Origin: Holophaga sp.
GTDB lineage: Bacteria > Acidobacteriota > Holophagae > Holophagales > Holophagaceae
Assembly (NCBI GenBank): GCA_031292735.1
Contig: JARLGP010000267.1
Location: 1-32,300 of the forward strand
Direction: 5' to 3'
Length of the DNA stretch: 32,300 nucleotides
Each line of letters starts with the position of its first letter. Within the stretch, counting starts at the first letter, position 1. The position numbers and the translations under genes were made by a program. The notes under the pieces were generated by a model. The model saw only the letters and a program-made list of their open reading frames with translations, was not told the DNA's origin and made no database searches. Shown here one piece after another: positions 7,404 to 14,620 of this stretch.

Positions 7404-8426
7404 GTGAAACGCTTAAACAACCCACAGAAGTTCGGCATATTCCTGGCATCCCTCCTGGTCCTCGGGCTCGTCCTGGCCTGGCTGGTGAAGGTCGCCGGAG
7501 TCGGATACTTCCAGAACATCTCCATCCTGGTGGGGATCACCGTCATCGCCACCATGGGCGTGGCGATCCTCACCGGCTATACCGGGCTCTTCACCATCGG
7601 TCACGCGGGATTCATGGCCGTGGGCGGCTACCTGGCCGCGATCCTGGCCAAGGAGGCCCACCTTGCGCTGGTGCCCGCCCTCCTGGGCGGGGGCCTGGCC
7701 GCGGGCCTGGTCAGCTTCATCATCGGCTACCCGGCCTTCCGCAGCCGGCTCCGGGGCGACTACTTCGCCATCGCCACCCTGGGCTTCGCCGAGGCCATCC
7801 GCCTGATCCTGAACAACGTCCGACAGGTGGGACCTATCAACCTGGGCGGCGCCTACGGCTACATGGACCTGCCCACCCTGGACGGGATGATCTGGTCCTG
7901 GCTGCCCAAGGACGGCTGGGGCGGGGTGATCGTGGTCCTGGCCATCACCCTGCTGATCTTCATCATGACCCATATGTTCATGCTCTCCCAATGGGGCAAG
8001 AACTGCATCGCGGTCGGGCAGGATGAAATCGCCGCCCAGATGATGGGGGTGAACCTCATGTACACCAAGATGATGGCGCTCTTCATCAGTGCCTTCTTCG
8101 CCGGCCTGGCCGGCGGGCTCATGGCCTTCTATTACGGTTATCTCACTCCGGGCTTCTTCATGATCACCCGGTCGTCGGACCTGCTGGCGGGGGTGGTGTT
8201 CGGCGGCATCCAGTCGGTCATCGGCCCCACCATCACCTCGGCGGTGCTGGTGGCGGTGCCGGAGGTGCTGCGCACCTTCGCCGAGTACCGCCTGATCGTC
8301 TACGGGCTGTTCTTCGTGATCGTGATGGTCTTCCGGCCCCAGGGACTGCTCGGCTACTGCAACATGAACTTCGACTTCCTGCGCCATTTCTGGCGGCGCG
8401 ATACCGCTGGCGCGGACGGAAAGTAG
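7404..8426 (+). CDS. livM: Branched-chain-type ABC transporter permease LivM
   Basis: A 340-residue polytopic permease of the LivM family. Recognisable parts are GYTGLFTIGHAGFMAVGGYLAA in the second and third membrane segments, RSRLRGDYFAIATLGFAEA, the coupling loop GQDEIAAQMMGVN, and GGIQSVIGP near the C-terminus. About nine hydrophobic segments are visible. It pairs with LivH to form the translocation path. The start is a GTG at 7404, 18 bases after the livH stop, with AAAGG about 11 bases upstream; the first residues KRLNNPQKFG are followed at once by a membrane helix, which fits this start. Confidence 0.9.
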   Translation: MKRLNNPQKFGIFLASLLVLGLVLAWLVKVAGVGYFQNISILVGITVIATMGVAILTGYTGLFTIGHAGFMAVGGYLAAILAKEAHLALVPALLGGGLAAGLVSFIIGYPAFRSRLRGDYFAIATLGFAEAIRLILNNVRQVGPINLGGAYGYMDLPTLDGMIWSWLPKDGWGGVIVVLAITLLIFIMTHMFMLSQWGKNCIAVGQDEIAAQMMGVNLMYTKMMALFISAFFAGLAGGLMAFYYGYLTPGFFMITRSSDLLAGVVFGGIQSVIGPTITSAVLVAVPEVLRTFAEYRLIVYGLFFVIVMVFRPQGLLGYCNMNFDFLRHFWRRDTAGADGK

Positions 8427-8433
8427 GGCGCAG

Positions 8434-9255
8434 ATGGGAACCCAAGAACCGACCTCCAACAAGCTGCTGGAACTCAGCCACCTGACCGTGAACTTCGGCG
8501 GGGTGCGGGCCGTGAACGACCTCTCCCTGGCCATCGCCCCGGGGGAGCTGATCGGCCTGATCGGCCCCAACGGGGCCGGCAAAACGACCGTGTTCAACCT
8601 CATCACCAACGCCTACCAGGCCACCTCCGGGGAGATCCTGCTCGAAGGGAAGAACATCCGCGGGCTCAGTCCGGACAAGATCTGCCGGCGGGGCATCAGC
8701 CGGACCTTCCAGAACATCCGTCTGTTCCCCCATATGAGCGCCTACGAGAATGTGGAACTGGGCCTGCACAGCAAGCCCCAGTACTCCGTGGCGGAGGCCT
8801 TTTTCCGCACTCCCAGGGCCTCCCGGGTGGAACGTGAGACGCGCCAGAAGGCCCACGAACTGCTGGAGCTGGTCAACCTGGAAGGCCACGCCAACGACCA
8901 GGCCGGGAGCCTTCCCTACGGCCTGCAGCGGCGCCTGGAGATTGCCCGGGCCCTGGCCTCCAACCCCAAGGTCCTGCTCCTGGACGAGCCCGCGGCCGGC
9001 ACCAACGAAGAGGAATGCCTGGCCCTGGTCCGGCTCATCCGCCAGGTCCACGAAACCTTCAAATTCAGCATCCTGATCATCGAGCACCATATGACGGTGG
9101 TCATGGACCTGTGCCGGGACCACCGCATCTACGTGCTCAATCTGGGCGCGCTGCTGACCTACGGCAGCCCTGCGGAAATCCAGAACGATCCTCAGGTCAT
9201 CAAGGCTTATTTGGGAGAGAAGAAAGATGGGCGACGGCGCCGACGGGTTTCTTGA
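8434..9255 (+). CDS. livG: ABC transporter ATP-binding protein LivG
   Basis: A 273-residue ATPase of the high-affinity branched-chain amino acid uptake family. Walker A is GPNGAGKT at residues 44-51, the signature is in the loop before RRLEIARAL (LPYGLQ, a usual LivG variant of LSGGQ), Walker B is VLLLDEPAAG, and the switch His lies in IIEHHM. The insert between Walker A and the signature, including GISRTFQNIRLFP, is typical of LivG. It starts at ATG 8434, 7 bases after the livM stop, with AGGGCG upstream, and its last 29 bases overlap livF, so translation is probably coupled. Confidence 0.92.
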   Translation: MGTQEPTSNKLLELSHLTVNFGGVRAVNDLSLAIAPGELIGLIGPNGAGKTTVFNLITNAYQATSGEILLEGKNIRGLSPDKICRRGISRTFQNIRLFPHMSAYENVELGLHSKPQYSVAEAFFRTPRASRVERETRQKAHELLELVNLEGHANDQAGSLPYGLQRRLEIARALASNPKVLLLDEPAAGTNEEECLALVRLIRQVHETFKFSILIIEHHMTVVMDLCRDHRIYVLNLGALLTYGSPAEIQNDPQVIKAYLGEKKDGRRRRRVS

Positions 9256-9958
9256 GGTCCAGAACATCGACGTCTATTACGGAGGCATCCGCGCCTTGGA
9301 CGGCGTCAGCCTGCGGGTAGACCAGGGTGAGATCGTCTCGGTGATCGGCGCCAACGGCGCCGGCAAGTCCACCCTCCTGAAGACCATCGCCTCCACCAAG
9401 AAGGCGACCTCCGGGACCATCTCCTTCCAGGGCAAGAAGGTCCCCAAGGAGGCCTACAAGGCGGTCCAGACCGGCATCACCCTGGTGCCCGAAGGCCGGC
9501 GCATCTTCGCGCCCCTGACGGTCCGGGAGAACCTGATGGCCGGGGCCTTCACCCGCCACGACAAGGCGGAGGTGGAACACTGCCTGGAGGACGCCTTCAA
9601 CTTGTTCCCCCGGCTGAAGGAACGGCTCGACCAGCGCGCAGGAACCCTGTCCGGCGGCGAGCAGCAGATGCTGGCCGTGGCCCGCGCCATGATGTCCCAT
9701 CCCAAGCTGCTCATGCTGGACGAGCCTTCCCTGGGGCTGGCGCCGATCGTCTACGATGCCATGTTCGACGTCTTCGTGCGCATGAACGAGGAAATGGGCA
9801 TGACCATCCTCCTGGTGGAACAGAACGCCATCCTGGCCCTGGAGATGTCCGACCGGGCCTACGTGCTGGCCACCGGCAACATCACCCTGGAGGGCCGCGG
9901 CGAGGAACTGCTCGAGGACCCCCGGGTGCAGGCCAGCTACCTGGGCATCACCAAGTGA
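9227..9958 (+). CDS. livF: ABC transporter ATP-binding protein LivF
   Basis: A 243-residue ATPase, the second nucleotide-binding subunit. Walker A is GANGAGKST, the signature LSGGEQQMLAVARA, Walker B LLMLDEPSLGLAP, and the switch region LLVEQNA; the last two are hallmarks of LivF. The ATG at 9227 lies inside the end of livG (29-bp overlap), with GGGAG upstream within livG. With LivG it drives import. In the 46-bp gap before the next gene there is a small hairpin (GCCGG 9966-9970 with CCGGC 9976-9980). Confidence 0.92.
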   Translation: MGDGADGFLEVQNIDVYYGGIRALDGVSLRVDQGEIVSVIGANGAGKSTLLKTIASTKKATSGTISFQGKKVPKEAYKAVQTGITLVPEGRRIFAPLTVRENLMAGAFTRHDKAEVEHCLEDAFNLFPRLKERLDQRAGTLSGGEQQMLAVARAMMSHPKLLMLDEPSLGLAPIVYDAMFDVFVRMNEEMGMTILLVEQNAILALEMSDRAYVLATGNITLEGRGEELLEDPRVQASYLGITK

Positions 9959-10004
9959 ACCGGACGCCGGCATGGCCGGCCAGGCAAGAAAGGGGCGCCA
10001 AGCC

Positions 10005-11165
10005 ATGATCGAGATCGCCAAACCAGCACGGGAAACCGTCGAATCGCCCATCCGCAAGATGTTCAACCTCGCCAATAAGATGAAGGACGTCGTCAGCTTC
10101 ACTGTGGGCGAGCCGGATTTCCCGACCCCGGCCAACATCATCGACAGCGCGGTCCGGGCGCTCCATTCCGGCCAGACCCACTACACCCCGAACGCCGGAA
10201 TCCTGCCGCTGCGCCAGGCCATCGCCCAGAGCCTGGAGCACAGCCATGGCCTGACGGCCGATCCGGAAAGCGGCATCATGGTGGCCAACGGCGGCATGCA
10301 GGTGCTGATGCTGCTCATGATGACCCTGCTCGACGACGGGGACGAAGTGATCGTGAGCGATCCCTATTGGCCCAACTACGTGAGCCAGATCAAGCTGTGC
10401 GGCGGGCGGCCGGTATTCGTGAAGGTCCGGGAGGAGAACGGCTTCGTCTTCGACCCCGACGACGTGCGCAGGGCGGTGGGACCCAGGACCAAGGCCATCA
10501 TCATCAACTCCCCCGCCAACCCCACCGGGGGTGTCGCGAGCCGGGAAACCCTGGCGGCGCTGGCCGCCCTGGCGGTGGAAAAAGGCCTGGTGGTGGTGTC
10601 CGACGAGGTCTACCGGCACTTCCTTTACGGCGGAGCCGAGTTCGTCAGCATTGCCACCTTCCCCGGCATGCAGGAGCGGACCATCATCGTCGACAGCTTC
10701 TCCAAGACCTTCGCCATGACCGGCTGGCGAGTCGGTTGGGCGGTCGGCCCCCAGGAGGTCATCCGCACCATGGTGAAGCTGCAGGAGAACGTTTCGGCCT
10801 GCGTGAACAGCGCGACCCAATATGCCGCCATCGAGGCCCTCCAGGGCAGCCAGGAGCCCCTCCGGGGCATGATCGCCGAGTACTCCGGGCGGCGGGAACT
10901 GCTGCTGGCCGAGATCGACCGCACCGACCGGCTGTCCTGCGTCAAGCCCAGGGGAGCCTTCTATGCCTTTGTGAACATCCGCGGCACCGGATTGAGTTCG
11001 GAGGAATTTGCCACCCGGTTGATCACCGAGCGGGGGGTGGCGGTGGTGCCCGGCACCGGGTTCGGCCCCGAGGGCGAGGGCTTCATCCGGCTTTCCTACG
11101 CGACCTCCAAGGCCCAGATCCGGGAGGGCCTGGACCGGATCCGCCGGTTCCTGGCCACGCTTTAA
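10005..11165 (+). CDS. Class I/II pyridoxal-phosphate aminotransferase
   Basis: A 386-residue fold-type I aminotransferase of the aspartate-aminotransferase subgroup. Seen motifs are FTVGEPDFPTP at the N-terminus, THYTPNAGILPLRQAIA, the cofactor-contact segment PYWPNY, the NSPANPTG loop with the conserved Asn, VVVSDEVYRHF with the pyridine-N Asp, and the Schiff-base Lys234 in SFSKTFAMTGWRVGW. The C-terminal substrate-carboxylate Arg is in GFIRLSYA. It moves an amino group between an amino acid and a 2-oxo acid in the cytoplasm; substrates of this subgroup range from aspartate to aromatic amino acids and cannot be fixed here. The ATG at 10005 has AGGGG 9 bases upstream; an in-frame ATG at 9972 sits in a hairpin with no clear ribosome site. 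Confidence 0.88.
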   Translation: MIEIAKPARETVESPIRKMFNLANKMKDVVSFTVGEPDFPTPANIIDSAVRALHSGQTHYTPNAGILPLRQAIAQSLEHSHGLTADPESGIMVANGGMQVLMLLMMTLLDDGDEVIVSDPYWPNYVSQIKLCGGRPVFVKVREENGFVFDPDDVRRAVGPRTKAIIINSPANPTGGVASRETLAALAALAVEKGLVVVSDEVYRHFLYGGAEFVSIATFPGMQERTIIVDSFSKTFAMTGWRVGWAVGPQEVIRTMVKLQENVSACVNSATQYAAIEALQGSQEPLRGMIAEYSGRRELLLAEIDRTDRLSCVKPRGAFYAFVNIRGTGLSSEEFATRLITERGVAVVPGTGFGPEGEGFIRLSYATSKAQIREGLDRIRRFLATL

Positions 11166-11194
11166 CCGCGCCATTGCCGTAAGGAGTGAGCCCC

Positions 11195-12511
11195 ATGACC
11201 GACCAGCCTTGCAACGTCCCCGGCACCGATTTCCTTCTGGACGACCGGCTGCGGGGCTTTCCGTCCGGGCATGCGCCGGTGGCTGCCGGCCGGATCGCGG
11301 GGCTCGGCCTCCGGCCCTACGACGGGGCCATGGCGCTGCCGCTGATCTCCCTGGATCTCGCCGCCTTCGACGCCAACACGACGGCCATGATGGACTATGT
11401 CCGCGCCCACGGGGCCGCCATCGCCCCCCATGCCAAGACCCCGATGAGCCCGGCGCTGGCCCGGCGGCTGGTGGCGGCCGGCGCCTGGGGCGCCTCGGTC
11501 GCCGACATCCGGCAGACGTCCATCATGCTGAAGGCCGGGCTCGGCCGGCTGATCCTCGCCAACGAGATCGGCGGCCGCGCGGCGGCGAAGCGTCTGGCCG
11601 CCGCCGTCGCCGGCCATGCGGAAGCCGAACTCCACGTCTTCGCCGACTCCCCGGCCCTGGTCGAAGCGCTGGCGGATGCCTGGGCCGGGCGCGGTGACCT
11701 TCCCCGCCTGGGCATTCTGCCCGAGCTCGGCCTCGGTCGCGGCGGCGCCCGCAGCGTGGCGGCGGCGACGGCGGTGGCCGAAGCCGCTCTCGCCGCCGAA
11801 ACCCCCCGCTTCCATCTGGCCGGTGTGGCCGCGTACGAGGGTTCCGCCGCCACCGCCGATCCGGTGGAGACCAGCGACCGCATCGACCGGCTCATGGCGA
11901 TGGTCAAGGCGTTGTTCGCCGTGGTCCGCGGGCGGGTCGGCGCCGCGCGTCCGCTCATCGTGACGGCCGGCGGCTCTTCCTTCTTCGACCTGGTGGTCAA
12001 CGCGCTCGCCCCGGCGGTGGCCGCCGATGGCCAGGCCCTGCTGGTGCTCCGGAGCGGGGCCATTTTCTTCCACGATCACGGAATCTACCAGCGCAGCATG
12101 GCCGCCCTCGACCTCCGGGCCGGCTTCGGGGCCGGTGGAAGCTCCGCCTTGGCGTCCGCGGCCTTCCGCCCGGCGCTCCGGGTGTGGGCGGAGGTCGTGT
12201 CCCGGCCGGAACCGGGCCTTGCCATCTGCGGCATGGGCCTGCGCGACGTGGCCATGGACCAGGGCCTGCCGCGCCCGCTGGCCTTCTATCGCGACGGGCG
12301 CCGGCTCGCGGAACCGGCGGGCGCCGCCGTGACCGGGCTGAACGACCAGCACGCTTTTCTCGAACTCCCGCCGGGGGCAGGCCTCCAGGCTGGCGATGTC
12401 GTCGAGTTCGGAATCTCCCATCCCTGCACCTGCCTCGACCGTCACGGCGTCGTCTTCGGTCTTGATGACCGGGATACCGTCACGACCGTGTTTCCCACCT
12501 GTTTCGGCTGA
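11195..12511 (+). CDS. PLP-dependent D-amino-acid dehydratase/deaminase, D-threonine-aldolase fold
   Basis: A 438-residue fold-type III PLP enzyme. The alanine-racemase-like barrel carries the Schiff-base Lys81 in APHAKTPMSP. The segment VTAGGSSFFD resembles the cofactor-phosphate site. The C-terminal domain has the metal pair of this family, His409 and Cys411 in SHPCTC. Relatives include D-threonine aldolase, D-serine dehydratase of the DSD1 type, proteins annotated as amino acid deaminases, and D-glucosaminate dehydratase (EC 4.3.1.9), which gives 2-keto-3-deoxygluconate and ammonia. Here RidA follows directly and KDG kinase and KDPG aldolase lie in the same locus, so a glucosaminate-type dehydratase is an attractive reading, but it is inferred from context. 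The ATG at 11195 has AAGGAG 8 bases upstream, better than the GTG at 11186. Leu and Val codons seem to use CTC and GTC more than in neighbouring genes. Confidence 0.85.
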   Translation: MTDQPCNVPGTDFLLDDRLRGFPSGHAPVAAGRIAGLGLRPYDGAMALPLISLDLAAFDANTTAMMDYVRAHGAAIAPHAKTPMSPALARRLVAAGAWGASVADIRQTSIMLKAGLGRLILANEIGGRAAAKRLAAAVAGHAEAELHVFADSPALVEALADAWAGRGDLPRLGILPELGLGRGGARSVAAATAVAEAALAAETPRFHLAGVAAYEGSAATADPVETSDRIDRLMAMVKALFAVVRGRVGAARPLIVTAGGSSFFDLVVNALAPAVAADGQALLVLRSGAIFFHDHGIYQRSMAALDLRAGFGAGGSSALASAAFRPALRVWAEVVSRPEPGLAICGMGLRDVAMDQGLPRPLAFYRDGRRLAEPAGAAVTGLNDQHAFLELPPGAGLQAGDVVEFGISHPCTCLDRHGVVFGLDDRDTVTTVFPTCFG

Positions 12512-12568
12512 CCTCCGCCCGGAAGCAGCAGACCCGGCAGGACCGCAGACCGCATGAAAGGAGAATCG

Positions 12569-12919
12569 ATGACCCAGATCGCCCGTTACCAGAAGGGTCC
12601 CCGCATGAGCCAGGCCGTCAGCCACGGGGGGCTCGTGTACTGTTCCGGCCAAGTGGCTGACAACCCGAAAGCCGGCATCGAGGAACAGACCCGCGACGTC
12701 CTGCGCAAGGTCGAGGCCCTGCTTGTTGAAGCCGGCACCACCCGGTCGAAGCTGCTTTCGGTCGCCGTCTACCTGCCGGCGATCGGCGATTTCGACGCCA
12801 TGAACAGCGTCTACGACCGCTGGATCGATCCCGAGCAGCCGCCTGCGCGGGTCTGCACCGAAGCACGGCTCGCCAATCCGGATCTCCGCATCGAGATCAC
12901 GGCCGTCGCAGCTCTCTAA
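12569..12919 (+). CDS. RidA-family enamine/imine deaminase
   Basis: A 116-residue protein of the RidA (YjgF/YER057c/UK114) family, at the usual length. The N-terminal region has SQAVSHGGLVYCSGQVA, and the C-terminal region has the conserved Arg94 (ARVCTEARL) that holds the carboxylate, then the RIEITAVAAL strand. RidA trimers hydrolyse reactive 2-aminoacrylate-type enamines and imines released by PLP dehydratases. It directly follows the PLP dehydratase gene, so it probably acts on that enzyme's product. The ATG at 12569 has AAGGAG upstream; the in-frame ATG at 12554 is within that leader. Its stop ends at 12919 and the convergent mqo stop begins at 12920, leaving no space for a terminator. 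Confidence 0.9.
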   Translation: MTQIARYQKGPRMSQAVSHGGLVYCSGQVADNPKAGIEEQTRDVLRKVEALLVEAGTTRSKLLSVAVYLPAIGDFDAMNSVYDRWIDPEQPPARVCTEARLANPDLRIEITAVAAL

Positions 12920-14410
12920 TTATCCATGGACCAGTCCGAGCACCGCGTTGTTGCGGTCGCGGACGGTGCGCAGGAGGTCGAACTCCTTGGTGAGGTCGTG
13001 GCCGAAGGAGGGCACCATCTTCTGCAGGCGCTGCTGCCAGACGTCGGTCTGGGACCGTTCGGAGAAGCAGCGCAGGATCAGGTAGACCATGGTGGTGGCC
13101 GCGGTGGAGGCGCCGGGGGAGGCCCCCAGCAGCGCCGCCAGGGAACCGTCGCCGGCGGCCACCACCTCGGTGCCGAATTCCAGCTTGCCGCCCAGCTTGG
13201 GGTCGCCCTTGATGATCTGCACACGCTGGCCGGCGATCTCCAGCTTCCAGTCCTCCAGCCGGGCCGTGGGCACGAACTTCTGCAGCTCGGCCAGGCGGTC
13301 CTCGGGCGACTGCAGCACCTGGCCGATGAGGTAGCGGGTCAGGTCCAGGTTGTGCCAGCCGGCGGCCATCATGGGCCAGATGTTGCCGGGGCCGATGGCC
13401 TTGATCATGTCCAGGTAGGAGCCGGTCTTGAGATACTTGGTGGAGAACCCGGCGAAGGGGCCGAACAGGAGGGCCTGCTCGCCGTCGATGATCCGGGTGT
13501 CCAGGTGCGGCACCGACATGGGCGGCGCGCCCAGGGACGGCTTGCCGTAGACCTTGGAATGGTGCTGATGGATCACCTCGGGGTTGCTGCACATGAGCCA
13601 CTGGCCGCTCACCGGGAAGCCGCCGTAGCCGTGGCCCTCCTGGATGCGGGACTTGCGCAGCAGGGTCAGGGCGGCGCCGCCGGCCCCCAGGAACACGAAT
13701 TTGGCCCGCACCACGCCTAGCTCGCCCGCGGCCAGGTCCATGACGGTGAGCCGCCAGGTGCCGTCCGCCTGGCGCTCCAGGTCGCGCACTTCGTGGCGCA
13801 GGTGCAGGTCGAACCCGCCGCGCCGCTCCAGCCCCGCGAACAGGGTGCGGGTGAGCCGGCCGAAATCCACGTCGGTGCCGCGCGGCACGTGGGTGGCCGC
13901 CAGCGGGGTGTCCAGCTCGCGGCCCGCCATGGCCAGGGGCATCCATTCGGCCAGCCGCCTGGGATCCTGGGTGAACTGCATGTCCTGGAACATGGGGTGG
14001 GCGCTGAGCTGGGCATGGCGGGTGCGCAGGAACTGGGTGTTGGCTTCGCCCCAGACCATGCTCTGGTGAGGCACCGGGGTGAGGAACCCGGCCGGCGTGG
14101 GCAGGGTGCCCTTTTCGGTCAGGTACGACCACAGCTGGAGCGAGGTCTCGAAGGCCGAATTGATGGCCAGGGCCTTGCCGATGTCCACGCTGCCGTCCTT
14201 CTTCTGGGGCGTGTAGTTCAGTTCGCAGTTGGCGGCATGGCCCGTGCCGGCGTTGTTGGCCGCCTTGCTGCTTTCCAGCGCCACATCCTCCAGCCGTTCG
14301 TAGATCCTGAAGCTCATCTCCGGTTGCAGTTCGCCCAGCAGGGTCGCCAGGGTGGCGCTCATGATCCCGGCGCCTACCATTACCACATCAACCAGTTCTT
14401 CGTTCACCAC
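12920..14410 (-). CDS. mqo: Malate:quinone oxidoreductase
   Basis: A 496-residue FAD enzyme of the usual Mqo length. The dinucleotide-binding motif GAGIMS (residues 13-18) opens the protein. Other features typical of Mqo are NNAGTGHAANCELNYTP, FLTPVPHQSMVWG, GRELDTPLAATHVPRGTDVDFG, FLGAGGAALTLL, GFPVSGQWLMC and the C-terminal KMVPSFG. It oxidises L-malate to oxaloacetate at the inner face of the membrane and passes electrons to quinone, replacing or adding to NAD-dependent malate dehydrogenase in the citric acid cycle. The start is a GTG at 14410, directly followed by a second GTG; AGGAG lies 6-9 bases upstream of the pair. It is transcribed alone, away from the sensor-kinase gene, and ends flush against RidA. 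Confidence 0.93.
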   Translation of the reverse strand: MVNEELVDVVMVGAGIMSATLATLLGELQPEMSFRIYERLEDVALESSKAANNAGTGHAANCELNYTPQKKDGSVDIGKALAINSAFETSLQLWSYLTEKGTLPTPAGFLTPVPHQSMVWGEANTQFLRTRHAQLSAHPMFQDMQFTQDPRRLAEWMPLAMAGRELDTPLAATHVPRGTDVDFGRLTRTLFAGLERRGGFDLHLRHEVRDLERQADGTWRLTVMDLAAGELGVVRAKFVFLGAGGAALTLLRKSRIQEGHGYGGFPVSGQWLMCSNPEVIHQHHSKVYGKPSLGAPPMSVPHLDTRIIDGEQALLFGPFAGFSTKYLKTGSYLDMIKAIGPGNIWPMMAAGWHNLDLTRYLIGQVLQSPEDRLAELQKFVPTARLEDWKLEIAGQRVQIIKGDPKLGGKLEFGTEVVAAGDGSLAALLGASPGASTAATTMVYLILRCFSERSQTDVWQQRLQKMVPSFGHDLTKEFDLLRTVRDRNNAVLGLVHG

Positions 14411-14620
14411 GGATGCTCCTGCAATGGACCCAGCCCATAGAACGTAAGCCAGATGCTCGTGGGAGGATCTGGCCCTATTGGTGTGGGACTATTATGCACA
14501 TCCCGACTCCTGATGGCTCAATTTCAAATTTGTTCCGGCCCGGGGTCCATGCCGGCCAAAAGTTTTCCCTGTCCGCGACCGATAGGAGGTCAGAGGCCGG
14601 CACTCCCTCCAGGGCGGACC
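14411..14620. promoter_or_regulatory. Divergent intergenic region between mqo and the sensor kinase
   Basis: The 210 bp hold an AT-richer patch with TATTAT at 14490-14495. Read on the minus strand the same patch gives CATAAT with TTGAGC 19 bp upstream, a weak mqo promoter candidate; on the plus strand no good -35 accompanies it. An AGGAGGT at 14584-14590 is too far from the ATG at 14621 to serve it. No other gene or repeat is seen. Confidence 0.3.
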
